Source: Paenibacillus hexagrammi (GTDB taxonomy: Bacteria > Bacillota > Bacilli > Paenibacillales > NBRC-103111). From it: a stretch of DNA of 64,000 bases. The position numbers and the translations under genes were made by a program. Every line of letters begins with the position of its first letter. Positions within the stretch are counted from its first letter, which is position 1. The notes beneath the pieces were generated by a model, which worked only from the letters and a program-made list of their open reading frames with translations, made no database searches and was not told where the DNA came from. Positions 17,633 through 25,895 of this stretch are shown in pieces. The stretch spans positions 6,195,001 to 6,259,000 of the forward strand of contig NZ_CP090978.1 in the NCBI RefSeq assembly GCF_021513275.1, read 5' to 3'.

Positions 17633-19488
17633 GCACCTCGATTGAGAATATAGACATTCATTCGGTCATTATGGCTTCGCAGGCCATCTCCAAAGAGATC
17701 TCCCTGGATCAGCTTCTGCGTACCTTGATGAAGATCGTTATCGTCAATGCGGGGGCGCAGCGCGGCTGCATCTTGATGAATACAAGCTCGACATCGCTGG
17801 TGGCAGGCGGGTACGAGTCGGAGCAGGACGAGATTACCGTAAGAAAATACGATATTTCAGATTTCCATGAGTATCCGAAGGCAGTCCTCCAAGCGGTAGC
17901 AGCCAGCGGGGAGACCATTATTTATAATAATGCGGCGGATGAGACACCTTTTGCCGATGACCCGTACATCATGAGTAGGCAGCCTCAATCGGTCCTATGC
18001 ATGCCGCTGATGAATCAGAATAAGGTTACGGCCTTTATTTATCTGGAAAATAATTTGGTCACAGGAGCCTTCACCAAGGAAAGGCTGAAGATGATCGATC
18101 TGCTGTCCAGAGAGATGGTCTATTCCTTGGAGAATGCCAGCTTGTACACTGATTTGGAGAAATCCGAGGAGAAGTACCGCGACCTGATCAATTATCTCAT
18201 GGATGGGATTGCGATTATTCAAGATCGGAGATTCGTCTTTGTTAACGAAGCCATGGGGCAGATGCTCGGGTATGCGGCGGCGGATATGACGGACATGAGC
18301 CTGGAGAGATTCATGACGCCGGACGATTTGGCGATGGTGCAAAGCCATCATGATACGATTCTAGCTAATGCGGCCCCATCGCTGGAGTATGAGGTACGAC
18401 TCGGTTACAGCGACGGCCGCAAGGAGATCACGGCTATCTTCAAAGCAACAGCTATTCAGTACCTTAGTAAGCCCGCCATTCTTGTTGCCGTCAAGGATAT
18501 TACGGAGCGAAAGCGCTCGGAGGAGGAGCTGCGGACGCATAGGGATAAGCTCGAGCAGTTAGTGGCTGAGCGAACCGAGGAGCTGGAGCATAAGAACGCA
18601 GAGCTGAATCGTTATTTTGATATCGTAGATAAAAATGTCGTAATCGTGCAGATAGACCCGCATGGCATCATCACCCTGGTCAGCGAGGAGTTCTGCGAAC
18701 TATCCGGATATCGCAGAGAGGAGCTTCTGGGCAGTAGGCATACCTTAATGAGGGCATCGAGCAATCCTGGCGGAGCGCATAAGGAATTTGCGATAAGCAG
18801 TATACAAGGGGACGGCTGGAGAGGGGAATTGCTCCAGAGGAGAAAGGATGGCAGTATCCTATGGCTGGACTTGATTATGGAGCCCGTCATCGCAGGCGAT
18901 CTGGTCTCCGGCTACACCTTCATCGGTCACAATATTACGGACAAGAAGCGGATCGAGCAGCTCTCCATTACGGACGAACTGACCAGTCTATTTAACCGCA
19001 GGTATTTTAATGAGCTGTTTAGCCGCGAGCTGAAGCGGGCAGTCCGAAAGCAGAGCGAGCTGACCCTAATTCTGCTGGATATTGATTACTACAAGAAGTA
19101 CAACGACACTTATGGTCATTACGAAGGAGATCGAGTGCTTCGCAAGATTGGCGCAGCTATTCAAGGGCAGCTCCGGAAGGAATCCGACTTTGCTTTCCGG
19201 CTAGGCGGCGAGGAATTCGGCATTCTTAGCAAAGGACGCTCCCCGAAAGGGTCTTATGACCTGGCTGAGCAGATCAGACAAAGCATTGAAGCTCTGCAAA
19301 TTCCGCATGAGAAGAACGACCGGAGCGAGTATGTGACGGTTTCCGTAGGCGTGGCGGTCGCCAAGATGGAAGCAGGGGAATTTACGAATGAAGCGATGTA
19401 CAAGCTGGCGGACAGCGCGCTCTACGCCTCCAAAGCAAAGGGCAGGAATTGCGTGACGCTGCATATTTTATCGCATGGGAATGTGTAG
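17629..19488 (+). CDS. GAF-PAS-PAS-GGDEF diguanylate cyclase
   Basis: A 619-residue soluble sensor. GAF is at about 15-170, a first PAS at about 180-295 (FVNEAMGQMLGYAAADMT), a coiled coil at about 296-325 (LEQLVAERTEELEHKNAEL), a second PAS at about 325-445 (ITLVSEEFCELSGYRREELLG) and GGDEF at about 450-615. The active-site loop is RLGGEEF, competent for cyclic di-GMP synthesis, and DELTSLFNRRYFNELF is the usual domain start. No clear RxxD inhibitory site is present at the standard position (RKESD instead). The start is a TTG overlapping the TGA of the kinase gene, so the two are translationally coupled and probably act in one complex. Confidence 0.9.
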   Translation: MSTSIENIDIHSVIMASQAISKEISLDQLLRTLMKIVIVNAGAQRGCILMNTSSTSLVAGGYESEQDEITVRKYDISDFHEYPKAVLQAVAASGETIIYNNAADETPFADDPYIMSRQPQSVLCMPLMNQNKVTAFIYLENNLVTGAFTKERLKMIDLLSREMVYSLENASLYTDLEKSEEKYRDLINYLMDGIAIIQDRRFVFVNEAMGQMLGYAAADMTDMSLERFMTPDDLAMVQSHHDTILANAAPSLEYEVRLGYSDGRKEITAIFKATAIQYLSKPAILVAVKDITERKRSEEELRTHRDKLEQLVAERTEELEHKNAELNRYFDIVDKNVVIVQIDPHGIITLVSEEFCELSGYRREELLGSRHTLMRASSNPGGAHKEFAISSIQGDGWRGELLQRRKDGSILWLDLIMEPVIAGDLVSGYTFIGHNITDKKRIEQLSITDELTSLFNRRYFNELFSRELKRAVRKQSELTLILLDIDYYKKYNDTYGHYEGDRVLRKIGAAIQGQLRKESDFAFRLGGEEFGILSKGRSPKGSYDLAEQIRQSIEALQIPHEKNDRSEYVTVSVGVAVAKMEAGEFTNEAMYKLADSALYASKAKGRNCVTLHILSHGNV

Positions 19489-19529
19489 GTGTAATTCATA
19501 GCGCTAATGCATGAAGATCAGCAAGAGGA

Positions 19530-19576
19530 GGATGATCCACGTATCCGAAGGGATAATGCGGGTCATCTTTTTTTGG
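19530..19576 (+). terminator. Terminator of the signalling operon
   Basis: Stem GATGATCC... / ...GGTCATC with an inner pairing region, followed by T7. It lies about 40 bp after the GGDEF gene. Confidence 0.7.
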
Positions 19577-19606
19577 ATGTAATTTATATATTATGCATAA
19601 AATGGG

Positions 19607-19636
19607 TTGACTTGGAAAATGATTCTCGTTTAGTAT
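19607..19636 (+). promoter_or_regulatory. Promoter with a Fur-box-like element
   Basis: TTGACT (19607-19612), 18-nt spacer, TAGTAT (19631-19636). The spacer carries GAAAATGATTCTCGTTT, which resembles Fur boxes of the GATAATGATTCTCATT type. The promoter call is fairly good; the Fur assignment is tentative because only about 5 of 7 positions of each arm pair. Confidence 0.45.
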
Positions 19637-19761
19637 AAAAGTCTGTTGAGGCAAATTGTTAATATTATGTAAATTGTTGCTGTTATTTTCTATTTATTTT
19701 ACAGCAGGAATGAGGTAGTTCAAGCTTTGCTTCACGGAACATGGGAGAAGGAGAGTGCCAC

Positions 19762-20202
19762 ATGGAAAAACAGGTTCAAACGGTTATTAGCGGCTCTTAC
19801 CGCAAGCATTTCGGGCAGATGCTGGAGGTCAAGTCCTTTCTGGAGCAAGAAGGAATTAAAGTGCTGGCTCCTGTAAGCCAGGGAGTGGTCAATCCGGGAG
19901 AAGAGTTCATTATTTTGAACGAAGACCCGATTCAGGACCCAAGGACGCTGCAGGATTCGATCTTTGCTAAGATGCGGGTATCCTCCTTTCTGGTCGTCGC
20001 CAATATTGATAATTACATAGGCAAAGCGGCTGTCTTGGAAATGGGATATGCGGTTTCGTTAGGGCTGCAAATTCTGAGCATCGAGCCGGTTCAGGATCCG
20101 AATCTCGCAGGCTACTGCCGATTGTTCGAGGATGTGTTCCCTGCCTGGAAAGCATTCAAGGTGAAAGAATCGGGTGAGGCTCTATGTGCGGAAGTAAGCT
20201 GA
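19762..20202 (+). CDS. Nucleoside 2-deoxyribosyltransferase-like protein
   Basis: About 146 residues with the short Rossmann-like fold of nucleoside deoxyribosyltransferases and related nucleotide hydrolases. It starts with a strand and loop (VISGSYRKHFGQML), has a central FLVVANIDNYIGKAAVLEMGYA in which Glu before GYA occupies the place of the catalytic nucleophile, and ends in LGLQILSIEP. Family members transfer or remove the base of (deoxy)nucleosides or nucleotides. The ATG at 19762 is chosen because GGAGAAGGAGAG lies just upstream; the upstream ATG at 19741 is inside that RBS region. Its end overlaps the next gene by 19 bp, so the two are one unit. The substrate is unknown. Confidence 0.7.
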   Translation: MEKQVQTVISGSYRKHFGQMLEVKSFLEQEGIKVLAPVSQGVVNPGEEFIILNEDPIQDPRTLQDSIFAKMRVSSFLVVANIDNYIGKAAVLEMGYAVSLGLQILSIEPVQDPNLAGYCRLFEDVFPAWKAFKVKESGEALCAEVS

Positions 20203-21011
20203 TTCTGGATTTGGGCAGCCACAGCGCCAAAGTCTATGCCCAAGCGGAGATGAAGGTGGAGCAGGTGGATGTGCTGACCTGGGAGCTGCTGGAGAATGAA
20301 ATCGACTTCTCGAAGCTTGAGGAGCAGTTGAGCGGACTACTTGCCAAGCATGTGGATTTCCGTGAGGCATCCGGTCAAGGTCGTGTTCAAGCGATTGGAA
20401 CGGAAGCGATGAGAAGATCGCCGGAGCTGTCCGAAGCTGTTAGCGGTATATGCGGCAGGCTGGGGATCGATTATCGGACGATCAGTCAGAGAGAGGAAGC
20501 AGAGCTTCTGAGGCAGGCACTTGCCGCATCGGGAATTCCGTCGGATCTGGATGTCATCAACGTCGGGGGAGGCAGTATCCAAATCTGGCTGCGATCGGGT
20601 CGGAGCCCGCATTTGCTGCCGTTCGGCATTTCGGATCTGAATCAGAGGTTTGCTCTATTGGAAGCGCCTGCCGGAAGAAAGGTAAGGGAATGTATCAAAT
20701 GGGTGGCTGAACAGCTGCCGCGTTCCTTGAACCAATTTGCTTATACAGGAGGGGAATACACGTATTTACGTCATTTTTCGATCCAGATGGAGGGTGGATA
20801 TTGTAAAAAGCAAAATTTTGCAAAGTTATCGGAAGCTATTGCGGCAGCAGATCTTGAGGAATTAGAAGCCTCATCTCCGTATGATTCGAAGTGGATGCGG
20901 GGAGCTGTCGCGTCGAACTGTATCGTCCTCGCGTGTCTGGAAACGTCCGGAGCCGGCTCGTTCATGCCGACCGACCTGAACATTGCACACGGCTTCCTCC
21001 AGCAATTATGA
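20184..21011 (+). CDS. Ppx/GppA-like phosphatase
   Basis: 275 residues of the ASKHA fold. LDLGSHSAKVYAQ is phosphate-1, AIGTEAMRRS matches the Ppx/GppA T(E/S)AxR segment, EEAELLRQA resembles the catalytic-Glu region, and INVGGGSIQIWL is phosphate-2. Ppx/GppA enzymes hydrolyse polyphosphate or (p)ppGpp. This protein is shorter than standard Ppx (about 300-500 aa), lacks the C-terminal HD domain and has DLGSHS rather than DIGSNS. It overlaps the nucleoside-deoxyribosyltransferase-like gene, implying joint action on a nucleotide or phosphate signal. Exact activity not determinable from sequence. Confidence 0.7.
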   Translation: MCGSKLILDLGSHSAKVYAQAEMKVEQVDVLTWELLENEIDFSKLEEQLSGLLAKHVDFREASGQGRVQAIGTEAMRRSPELSEAVSGICGRLGIDYRTISQREEAELLRQALAASGIPSDLDVINVGGGSIQIWLRSGRSPHLLPFGISDLNQRFALLEAPAGRKVRECIKWVAEQLPRSLNQFAYTGGEYTYLRHFSIQMEGGYCKKQNFAKLSEAIAAADLEELEASSPYDSKWMRGAVASNCIVLACLETSGAGSFMPTDLNIAHGFLQQL

Positions 21012-21150
21012 AAAAGCTGTTGTTCGTCAAGTTTTTGCTTTGCGGTACTCAACTTCTTTCTCGGCGGCTGGGCCAAAGTTGTGCAAGCTTCCCTACTGGC
21101 CGCGCTAGCGTGGATTCACTAGGGGCTTGGTATCCGATGAGCATTGATTA

Positions 21151-21201
21151 AATAAGGGGTTTCCTATATTAGAGATATCTAGTATAGGAAACCCCATTAT
21201 T
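21151..21201. terminator. Strong bidirectional terminator
   Basis: A long stem AATAAGGGGTTTCCTATA / TATAGGAAACCCCATTATT around AGAGATATCT, between two convergent genes. The bases between 21012 and 21150 contain nothing else I can support. Confidence 0.85.
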
Positions 21202-21274
21202 GTTAACGTATCACTCTTCTTTAGTTTAAAATTTCCCAGGCTTCTTGACGATGTGCTGCCAATTGGTGGGGAGT

Positions 21275-21676
21275 TTATCTGTTCTCAAAGTGTGTGTAAT
21301 TTACCAATTTGACCTCAGGACCCGCGGATATTTCAAAGGTCAATCTGTCTTGACCTACAGAAATGTGTGGACCGACAACAGGTATAACATCAAGCGTAAT
21401 TGATAAGATAAATCCGCGAAATCCATTCACCCTGTGAGACTCAACCACATCGACGAAATACGGATATACAAGCGGTGGTTCGCTTAATAAATCTAGATAA
21501 TAATCTTGAACTGCATGGTTGATATGCGGATCTAGAAAATTCATAAGCATATCCTGTAATCTTAGCTCTGTAGAGTCCTCCTGGGGAGGACGATAGTGAT
21601 TTTCAGCGTTTATTTGATTGGGAGACAATAGGATAATTGCCATAGTTAAAAAAATAATAATCACATTTCTTTTCAT
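21275..21676 (-). CDS. DUF3888-family secreted protein
   Basis: 133 residues. The signal peptide is KRNVIIIFLTMAIILLS with cleavage near INAENH. The mature part shows the DUF3888 pattern: STELRLQDMLMNFLDPHIN, YYLDLLSEPPLVYPYFVDVV, GFRGF and VVGPHISVGQDRLTFEIS. The family is small, exported, common in Bacillus and Paenibacillus, and has no known function. The ATG at 21676 has GAGGTG spaced 7 nt; the longer open frame to 21715 lacks a good RBS. The gene is AT-rich compared with its neighbours. Confidence 0.82.
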   Translation of the reverse strand: MKRNVIIIFLTMAIILLSPNQINAENHYRPPQEDSTELRLQDMLMNFLDPHINHAVQDYYLDLLSEPPLVYPYFVDVVESHRVNGFRGFILSITLDVIPVVGPHISVGQDRLTFEISAGPEVKLVNYTHFENR

Positions 21677-21778
21677 GCACCACACCTCATCCGGTTGTAT
21701 GGATAGTGTGCCCATACTGCGACTTCTGTTATTCTACTAGTAAGCGCAGACTGGTATGTCCGAAAGGATGATAATGAA

Positions 21779-22726
21779 ATGGAAACTAGAACAATCGCAG
21801 GAACAAGTAAAGCGGGGACGTCCATGACTATGAGATCAAGCAAAATGGTCAAGGTGCCTCATGAACTGGTAAAGTCTCTGAATAAAAAAGAGAGCTTGAA
21901 GCTGGATGGGATGTCCGTTATTGAATTCTGTTTTTACACGGAAGGCATAAAAGGAACCTATTTTTTGCAGGATCATCTTCTGCTAATCGTCAAATCGGGT
22001 GTCTATACAGTTCGCTTCGGTAATCAAGAATATACGATGCGGAGCAACGAAATGATGTTTATTCATAAATCAATTGGAGTCCAGTACGAGAAAGCGGGTG
22101 AACCTGATTCCGATTACATCCTCGACTATATGATGTTTTTCCTGAACGAGAAGGTAGTAAATGAATTCCTCAGATTCGCCGGGTTAAAACCAATGTATCT
22201 CGTGAATGATGTTGTTCCGATAACAGTCTTTCCGATCAATGACCGCATTGGAAGCTATATCGAGTCGTTAAAACCCTATTTCGAAAACCCTGATGAAGTC
22301 AAAGAAGGACTGGTACGTGTGAAGCTGATGGAATTGCTGTTTCACATAGCGGATTCGAATGATCGTTTTTTGCATCAAATGATGCAGCCCATAAGCAAGG
22401 ACAGAGACAGCATCGCAAAGATCATGGAGGAGAACTTCTTGAATCCCGTTTCCCTTAACGACCTGGCCTATTTGTCCGGCAGAAGCTTGGCGACGTTCAA
22501 AAGGGATTTTCAAGCAATATACCACACCTCCCCGCTCAAATGGGTTCGCAATCGGAGGCTGGATAAAGCCAAGGAACTGTTAGCGGAAACGGCGTTATCT
22601 GTTACGGATGTCTGTTTTTCGACCGGATTCGAAAATATCGCTCACTTTTCCAAAGTATTCAAGGAAAGATTCGGACTCCCGCCGTCGGAGTTTAGACAGC
22701 ATCTGAGGTTGAAGGAGGAGGCCTAA
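21779..22726 (+). CDS. AraC-family transcriptional regulator
   Basis: 315 residues. The N-terminal half is a cupin-like sensing domain (YFLQDHLLLIVKSGVYTVRFG, MRSNEMMFIHKS). The C-terminal 100 residues are the two helix-turn-helix AraC domain: VSLNDLAYLSGRSLATFKRD, then LSVTDVCFSTGFENIAHFSK and FKERFGLPPSEFRQ. The start has AAGG about 11 nt upstream and an in-frame ATG is also possible a few codons later. It precedes an aldo/keto reductase gene on the same strand after a terminator, so it may control that gene. Confidence 0.88.
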   Translation: METRTIAGTSKAGTSMTMRSSKMVKVPHELVKSLNKKESLKLDGMSVIEFCFYTEGIKGTYFLQDHLLLIVKSGVYTVRFGNQEYTMRSNEMMFIHKSIGVQYEKAGEPDSDYILDYMMFFLNEKVVNEFLRFAGLKPMYLVNDVVPITVFPINDRIGSYIESLKPYFENPDEVKEGLVRVKLMELLFHIADSNDRFLHQMMQPISKDRDSIAKIMEENFLNPVSLNDLAYLSGRSLATFKRDFQAIYHTSPLKWVRNRRLDKAKELLAETALSVTDVCFSTGFENIAHFSKVFKERFGLPPSEFRQHLRLKEEA

Positions 22727-22762
22727 GGAGGCTAAAAAGTTGCTATACAGGCACCTGATTTG

Positions 22763-22803
22763 AAAATACCGTTTCGCGGAAATTGCCGTGGAACGGTATT
22801 TTA
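22763..22803 (+). terminator. Terminator after the AraC gene
   Basis: Perfect 11-bp stem AAAATACCGTT / AACGGTATTTT (22763-22773, 22792-22802) with an 18-nt loop and a T-rich tail. Confidence 0.75.
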
Positions 22804-22935
22804 TTATACAAAAACAAAATGAGCTAAATAAACAAATAAAATGAGCTTGTAGGCAAAGAAATTCATTCGTCTCCTTGATACTCTTATCTCATGCGGTAAA
22901 CGCAGCAGTATGAAAATAAGAATGATAGAAAGGTG

Positions 22936-23904
22936 ATGAAACAAATGAGAAAGGTAAAGTTGCATAATGAAATGATTCCTTCGATCGCTCTTGGTACCTG
23001 GTCATGGGGAACCGGTCAAGGCGGTGGGGATGCTATTTTCGGGAATTATCTTACCGCTGAAGATGTAAAACCGGTTTTTGATTCGGCGATGAAAGCCGGA
23101 CTCCATTTATGGGACACTGCGACTGTGTACGGAATGGGAGCCTCCGAAAGCATTCTGGGCGAGCTTACAAAAGGCCGCGACGATGTGCTGCTCTCAACGA
23201 AATTCAATCCGCGAGTTGGCGGGCCTGTTGAAGACAGCTTGAATAGTAGCCTGAACCGGCTAGGCGTAGACCATATCTATATCTATTGGATCCATAATCC
23301 TCTTGATGTAAAAAGATGGACTCCAGAGCTGATTCCGCTCATGAAAAGCGGAAAAGTAAAATATGCAGGCGTCTCCAACCACAATCTGGAGGAAATCAAA
23401 CTAGCGCAAAGCATTCTGGCTGAAGAAGGGCTGAAAATCTCTGCTGTACAAAATCATTACAGCTTATTGTACCGTTCGTCCGAAGAAGCCGGAATTATTG
23501 ATTACTGCAACGAAAACAACATTGTGTTTTTCTCCTATATGGTGTTGGAGCAAGGCGCATTAACCGACAAATATAATACGAAAAATCCTCTCCCAAGCGG
23601 CACCAGAAGAGGAGAGGCGTTTCATGAAGACGTGCTTGCGAAACTGGAAGGCTTGATCCATGTTATGAAGGAAATCGGCAGTAAGCGTAATGCAACTTCT
23701 GCACAAGTTGCAATCGCTTGGGCTATCACGAAAGGAACTCTTCCGATCATCGGCGTTACGAGAACTTCCCAAATTGCTGATGCTGTAAAAGCCGCTGAAA
23801 TCACGCTGACAGCACAGGAAATCCATGATCTTGAAGCAGCCGCGAAAGAGACCGGAATAGTAATCAAAGGTGAATGGGAAAAGGCGATGCATGAATCACT
23901 ATAA
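22936..23904 (+). CDS. Aldo/keto reductase
   Basis: An NAD(P)H-dependent carbonyl reductase with the TIM-barrel AKR fold, about 320 residues. The catalytic tetrad is visible: Asp and Tyr in WDTATVYGMGASE, Lys in LSTKFNPRVGG, and His in YIYWIHNPLD. SGKVKYAGVSNHN and the C-terminal cofactor segment LPIIGVTRTSQI complete the family pattern. GTG 22933, ATG 22936 and ATG 22945 are all possible starts; AGAAAGG upstream suits the last of these best by spacing. Probably regulated by the preceding AraC protein. Substrate unknown. Confidence 0.88.
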   Translation: MKQMRKVKLHNEMIPSIALGTWSWGTGQGGGDAIFGNYLTAEDVKPVFDSAMKAGLHLWDTATVYGMGASESILGELTKGRDDVLLSTKFNPRVGGPVEDSLNSSLNRLGVDHIYIYWIHNPLDVKRWTPELIPLMKSGKVKYAGVSNHNLEEIKLAQSILAEEGLKISAVQNHYSLLYRSSEEAGIIDYCNENNIVFFSYMVLEQGALTDKYNTKNPLPSGTRRGEAFHEDVLAKLEGLIHVMKEIGSKRNATSAQVAIAWAITKGTLPIIGVTRTSQIADAVKAAEITLTAQEIHDLEAAAKETGIVIKGEWEKAMHESL

Positions 23905-23970
23905 TCTGTCTTTTCGGATTACTGAACCACCTTCACAGTTGTATTAACCTGTTATTTGTCAGGAACGGTT

Positions 23971-23995
23971 CAGGAGACATCCATGGTGGATGCCT
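23971..23995. terminator. Hairpin between convergent genes
   Basis: Stem GGAG.CATCCA / TGGATG.CTCC with loop TGG. No strong T-tract, so only a possible terminator. Confidence 0.45.
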
Positions 23996-24022
23996 CCTTC
24001 CGATGTTCTATATCAGTCCGCG

Positions 24023-24888
24023 TTAAGATGATTGGGAAGTTGAGTCTTTTAAAAATTCTTCGAATCTGATCGGAGGACGTCCGATTAGGTTTTCCAAAGT
24101 GGGATCGATTTGCGAGAAATCCCCTTGCCGGCTTGCTTGAAAGATACCTGTAAGCAAGTTGATGATCGCTTCCGACATACCATGAGACGTCAAGCGTTTC
24201 CGATATTCTTCATCGGACACAACGATATGCTGAATGGGCTGATCCAAGACCTTGGAAGCAATCGATGCGATCCCTTCCATGTCAATCGCCTCGGAGGCCG
24301 TAAGAGGAGGGGTAATCCCGGTGAGTTTCCCCTCTGTCAAGATAGCCGCTGTAACTGCAGCCAGGTCCGAGTGAGTCGTCCAGGCAATCGGACCGCTTTC
24401 CGGGACTATTAATTCCCTTGTTTTCAAGGCATCCCTGATCATCAATAACGCTGAAGTAGCAAAAAAACCGCATCGAAGCGATGTGAAAGCCATCCCTGAA
24501 GATTTCAGAATCTCTTCTGTAGCCGCATTGGTGAGCATGGGGGGAACTGTGATGTCGCAGATGAACCCATGTGGCTTGTGTACAGCACTCGGCCCACCCC
24601 AGCCTTCTTTGCCATATCAATGGCGGTTTGATGTTGGCGAACAGCCTCTTCTCCCTCCAAAGTGTTGGATGAGACAATGAGAACTTGCGACGCTTGTTCA
24701 AAGGAGTGAAGGAGACTTTCGGAATCATCGAAATTTCCTTGTCGGACACGAACTCCGCATTCTTTTAGATCCTGAGCCTTGTTCGCATCCCTGACACTTA
24801 CACCAATTTCCTCTGCAGGAACACGCGCGAGAAGTTCCTCAACGATCTTCCTTCCTAAATTTCCGTTAGCTCCGGTAACAACAATCAT
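24023..24888 (-). pseudogene. NmrA-like NAD(P)-binding protein (QorB type), single-base frameshift
   Basis: The N-terminal half reads MIVVTGANGNLGRKIVEELL with the glycine-rich NAD(P) motif, then VLIVSSNTLEGEE and GRVLYTSHMGSSATSQFPP. The C-terminal half continues in another frame as MLTNAATEEILKSSGMAFTS and LRCGFF to the end. The break is at the G6 run 24539-24544 (C6 on the coding strand); one more C joins the halves into a protein of about 288 residues. QorB-like proteins reduce quinones with NADPH. The run-length slip is likely a sequencing error. It is divergent from a TetR gene that probably represses it, an arrangement common for QorB-like genes. Confidence 0.8.
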
Positions 24889-25085
24889 TTTTGCATGCAT
24901 CCTTTCGTTTATAAATCGCAAAGTGAGTTCCTTGCCATACGATTTGGTTTGTGCAATCATAATCGTATAAGTAGAAGATAAAAGGATTGTGCCCCTACGA
25001 ACAACCTGCAAAAAGCTGTTTTTGTTGTTTTTCCTACATATGAGTTCTTTTGTCCGTTATTTGAATTGAGGAAAAGGGGAGCAAA

Positions 25086-25679
25086 ATGTCAGTAAATCCC
25101 GAAGATCCGCGTGTAATAAGAACCCGTCAACAGTTCGTGCAGGCTTTTAACGATTTGGTGAGGGAGAAGAAAAACTTCTATTCCATTTCTGTGCATGATA
25201 TCACAACTCAGGCAGCTGTAAATCGAACAACGTTCTATGCGCATTTCCAGGATAAATATGATTTTCTTGAATACTGGAAAACGGAGAAGTTTCAAATTTT
25301 TGTAAATGACAGACTGCCAGAGGACGCAAGCTTCAATGCGGACAATTTGCGAATCCTTATTCAAACCATCTTCGATTTTCTTTTGCAGGCCCGACAGCAC
25401 AGTACGCCCGGAGACAAGCAGTTTGAATCCATATTTGAAAATGCCATTCATAAGAAGCTTCATCGATTCCTGCTTACATGGTTACATGAGGCGAACACGC
25501 AGGGATTTTCGCATGATACAGTGGAAGCTAAGGCACTCGTTGTGAGTTGGGGCGTATTCGGGTCGGCTCTGCAGTGGAGCCGGAACACTCAAAGCCGCTC
25601 GGAGGAATGGATGGTAAAAGAAATCATTGAAGTTGTTTTGGTTGATCTGGCTCCTTTTCTTGAGCAAAAATCCTGGTAA
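25086..25679 (+). CDS. TetR/AcrR-family transcriptional regulator
   Basis: 197 residues. The N-terminal domain reads IRTRQQFVQAFNDLVREKK, then SVHDITTQAAVNRTTFYAHF, the TetR helix-turn-helix with the TTFYxHF ending. The C-terminal helices resemble the TetR_C_7-like dimer domain (ALVVSWGVFGSALQWSRN). RBS AGGGGAG is spaced well for the ATG. Divergent from the quinone-reductase-like gene, its likely target. Confidence 0.88.
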   Translation: MSVNPEDPRVIRTRQQFVQAFNDLVREKKNFYSISVHDITTQAAVNRTTFYAHFQDKYDFLEYWKTEKFQIFVNDRLPEDASFNADNLRILIQTIFDFLLQARQHSTPGDKQFESIFENAIHKKLHRFLLTWLHEANTQGFSHDTVEAKALVVSWGVFGSALQWSRNTQSRSEEWMVKEIIEVVLVDLAPFLEQKSW

Positions 25680-25749
25680 GTTACCCATATTTTATCATCA
25701 ATCTGTCCCTGAACCCATTTAGGGGCTTTTTGCTGTGCAGTCGAAAGAG

Positions 25750-25786
25750 TTTTCGTTGCATATCTCACATTTTTTCCGTTGCATAC
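25750..25786 (+). repeat. Direct repeat upstream of the GH44 gene
   Basis: TTTTCGTTGCATAT (25750-25763) and TTTCCGTTGCATAC (25773-25786), 12 of 14 identical, 23 bp apart, about two helical turns. The spacing suggests a protein binding site in the GH44 promoter region. Confidence 0.5.
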
Positions 25787-25895
25787 GACACAGATTGCCC
25801 CGCGTCGTTTTGTTAAGATGATTCAGGCGGATCACGAACGAGAACGTACGGACTCTTGCCCGTTGCGGCAAGGTAACCAAGAAAGGGGAGCACAT

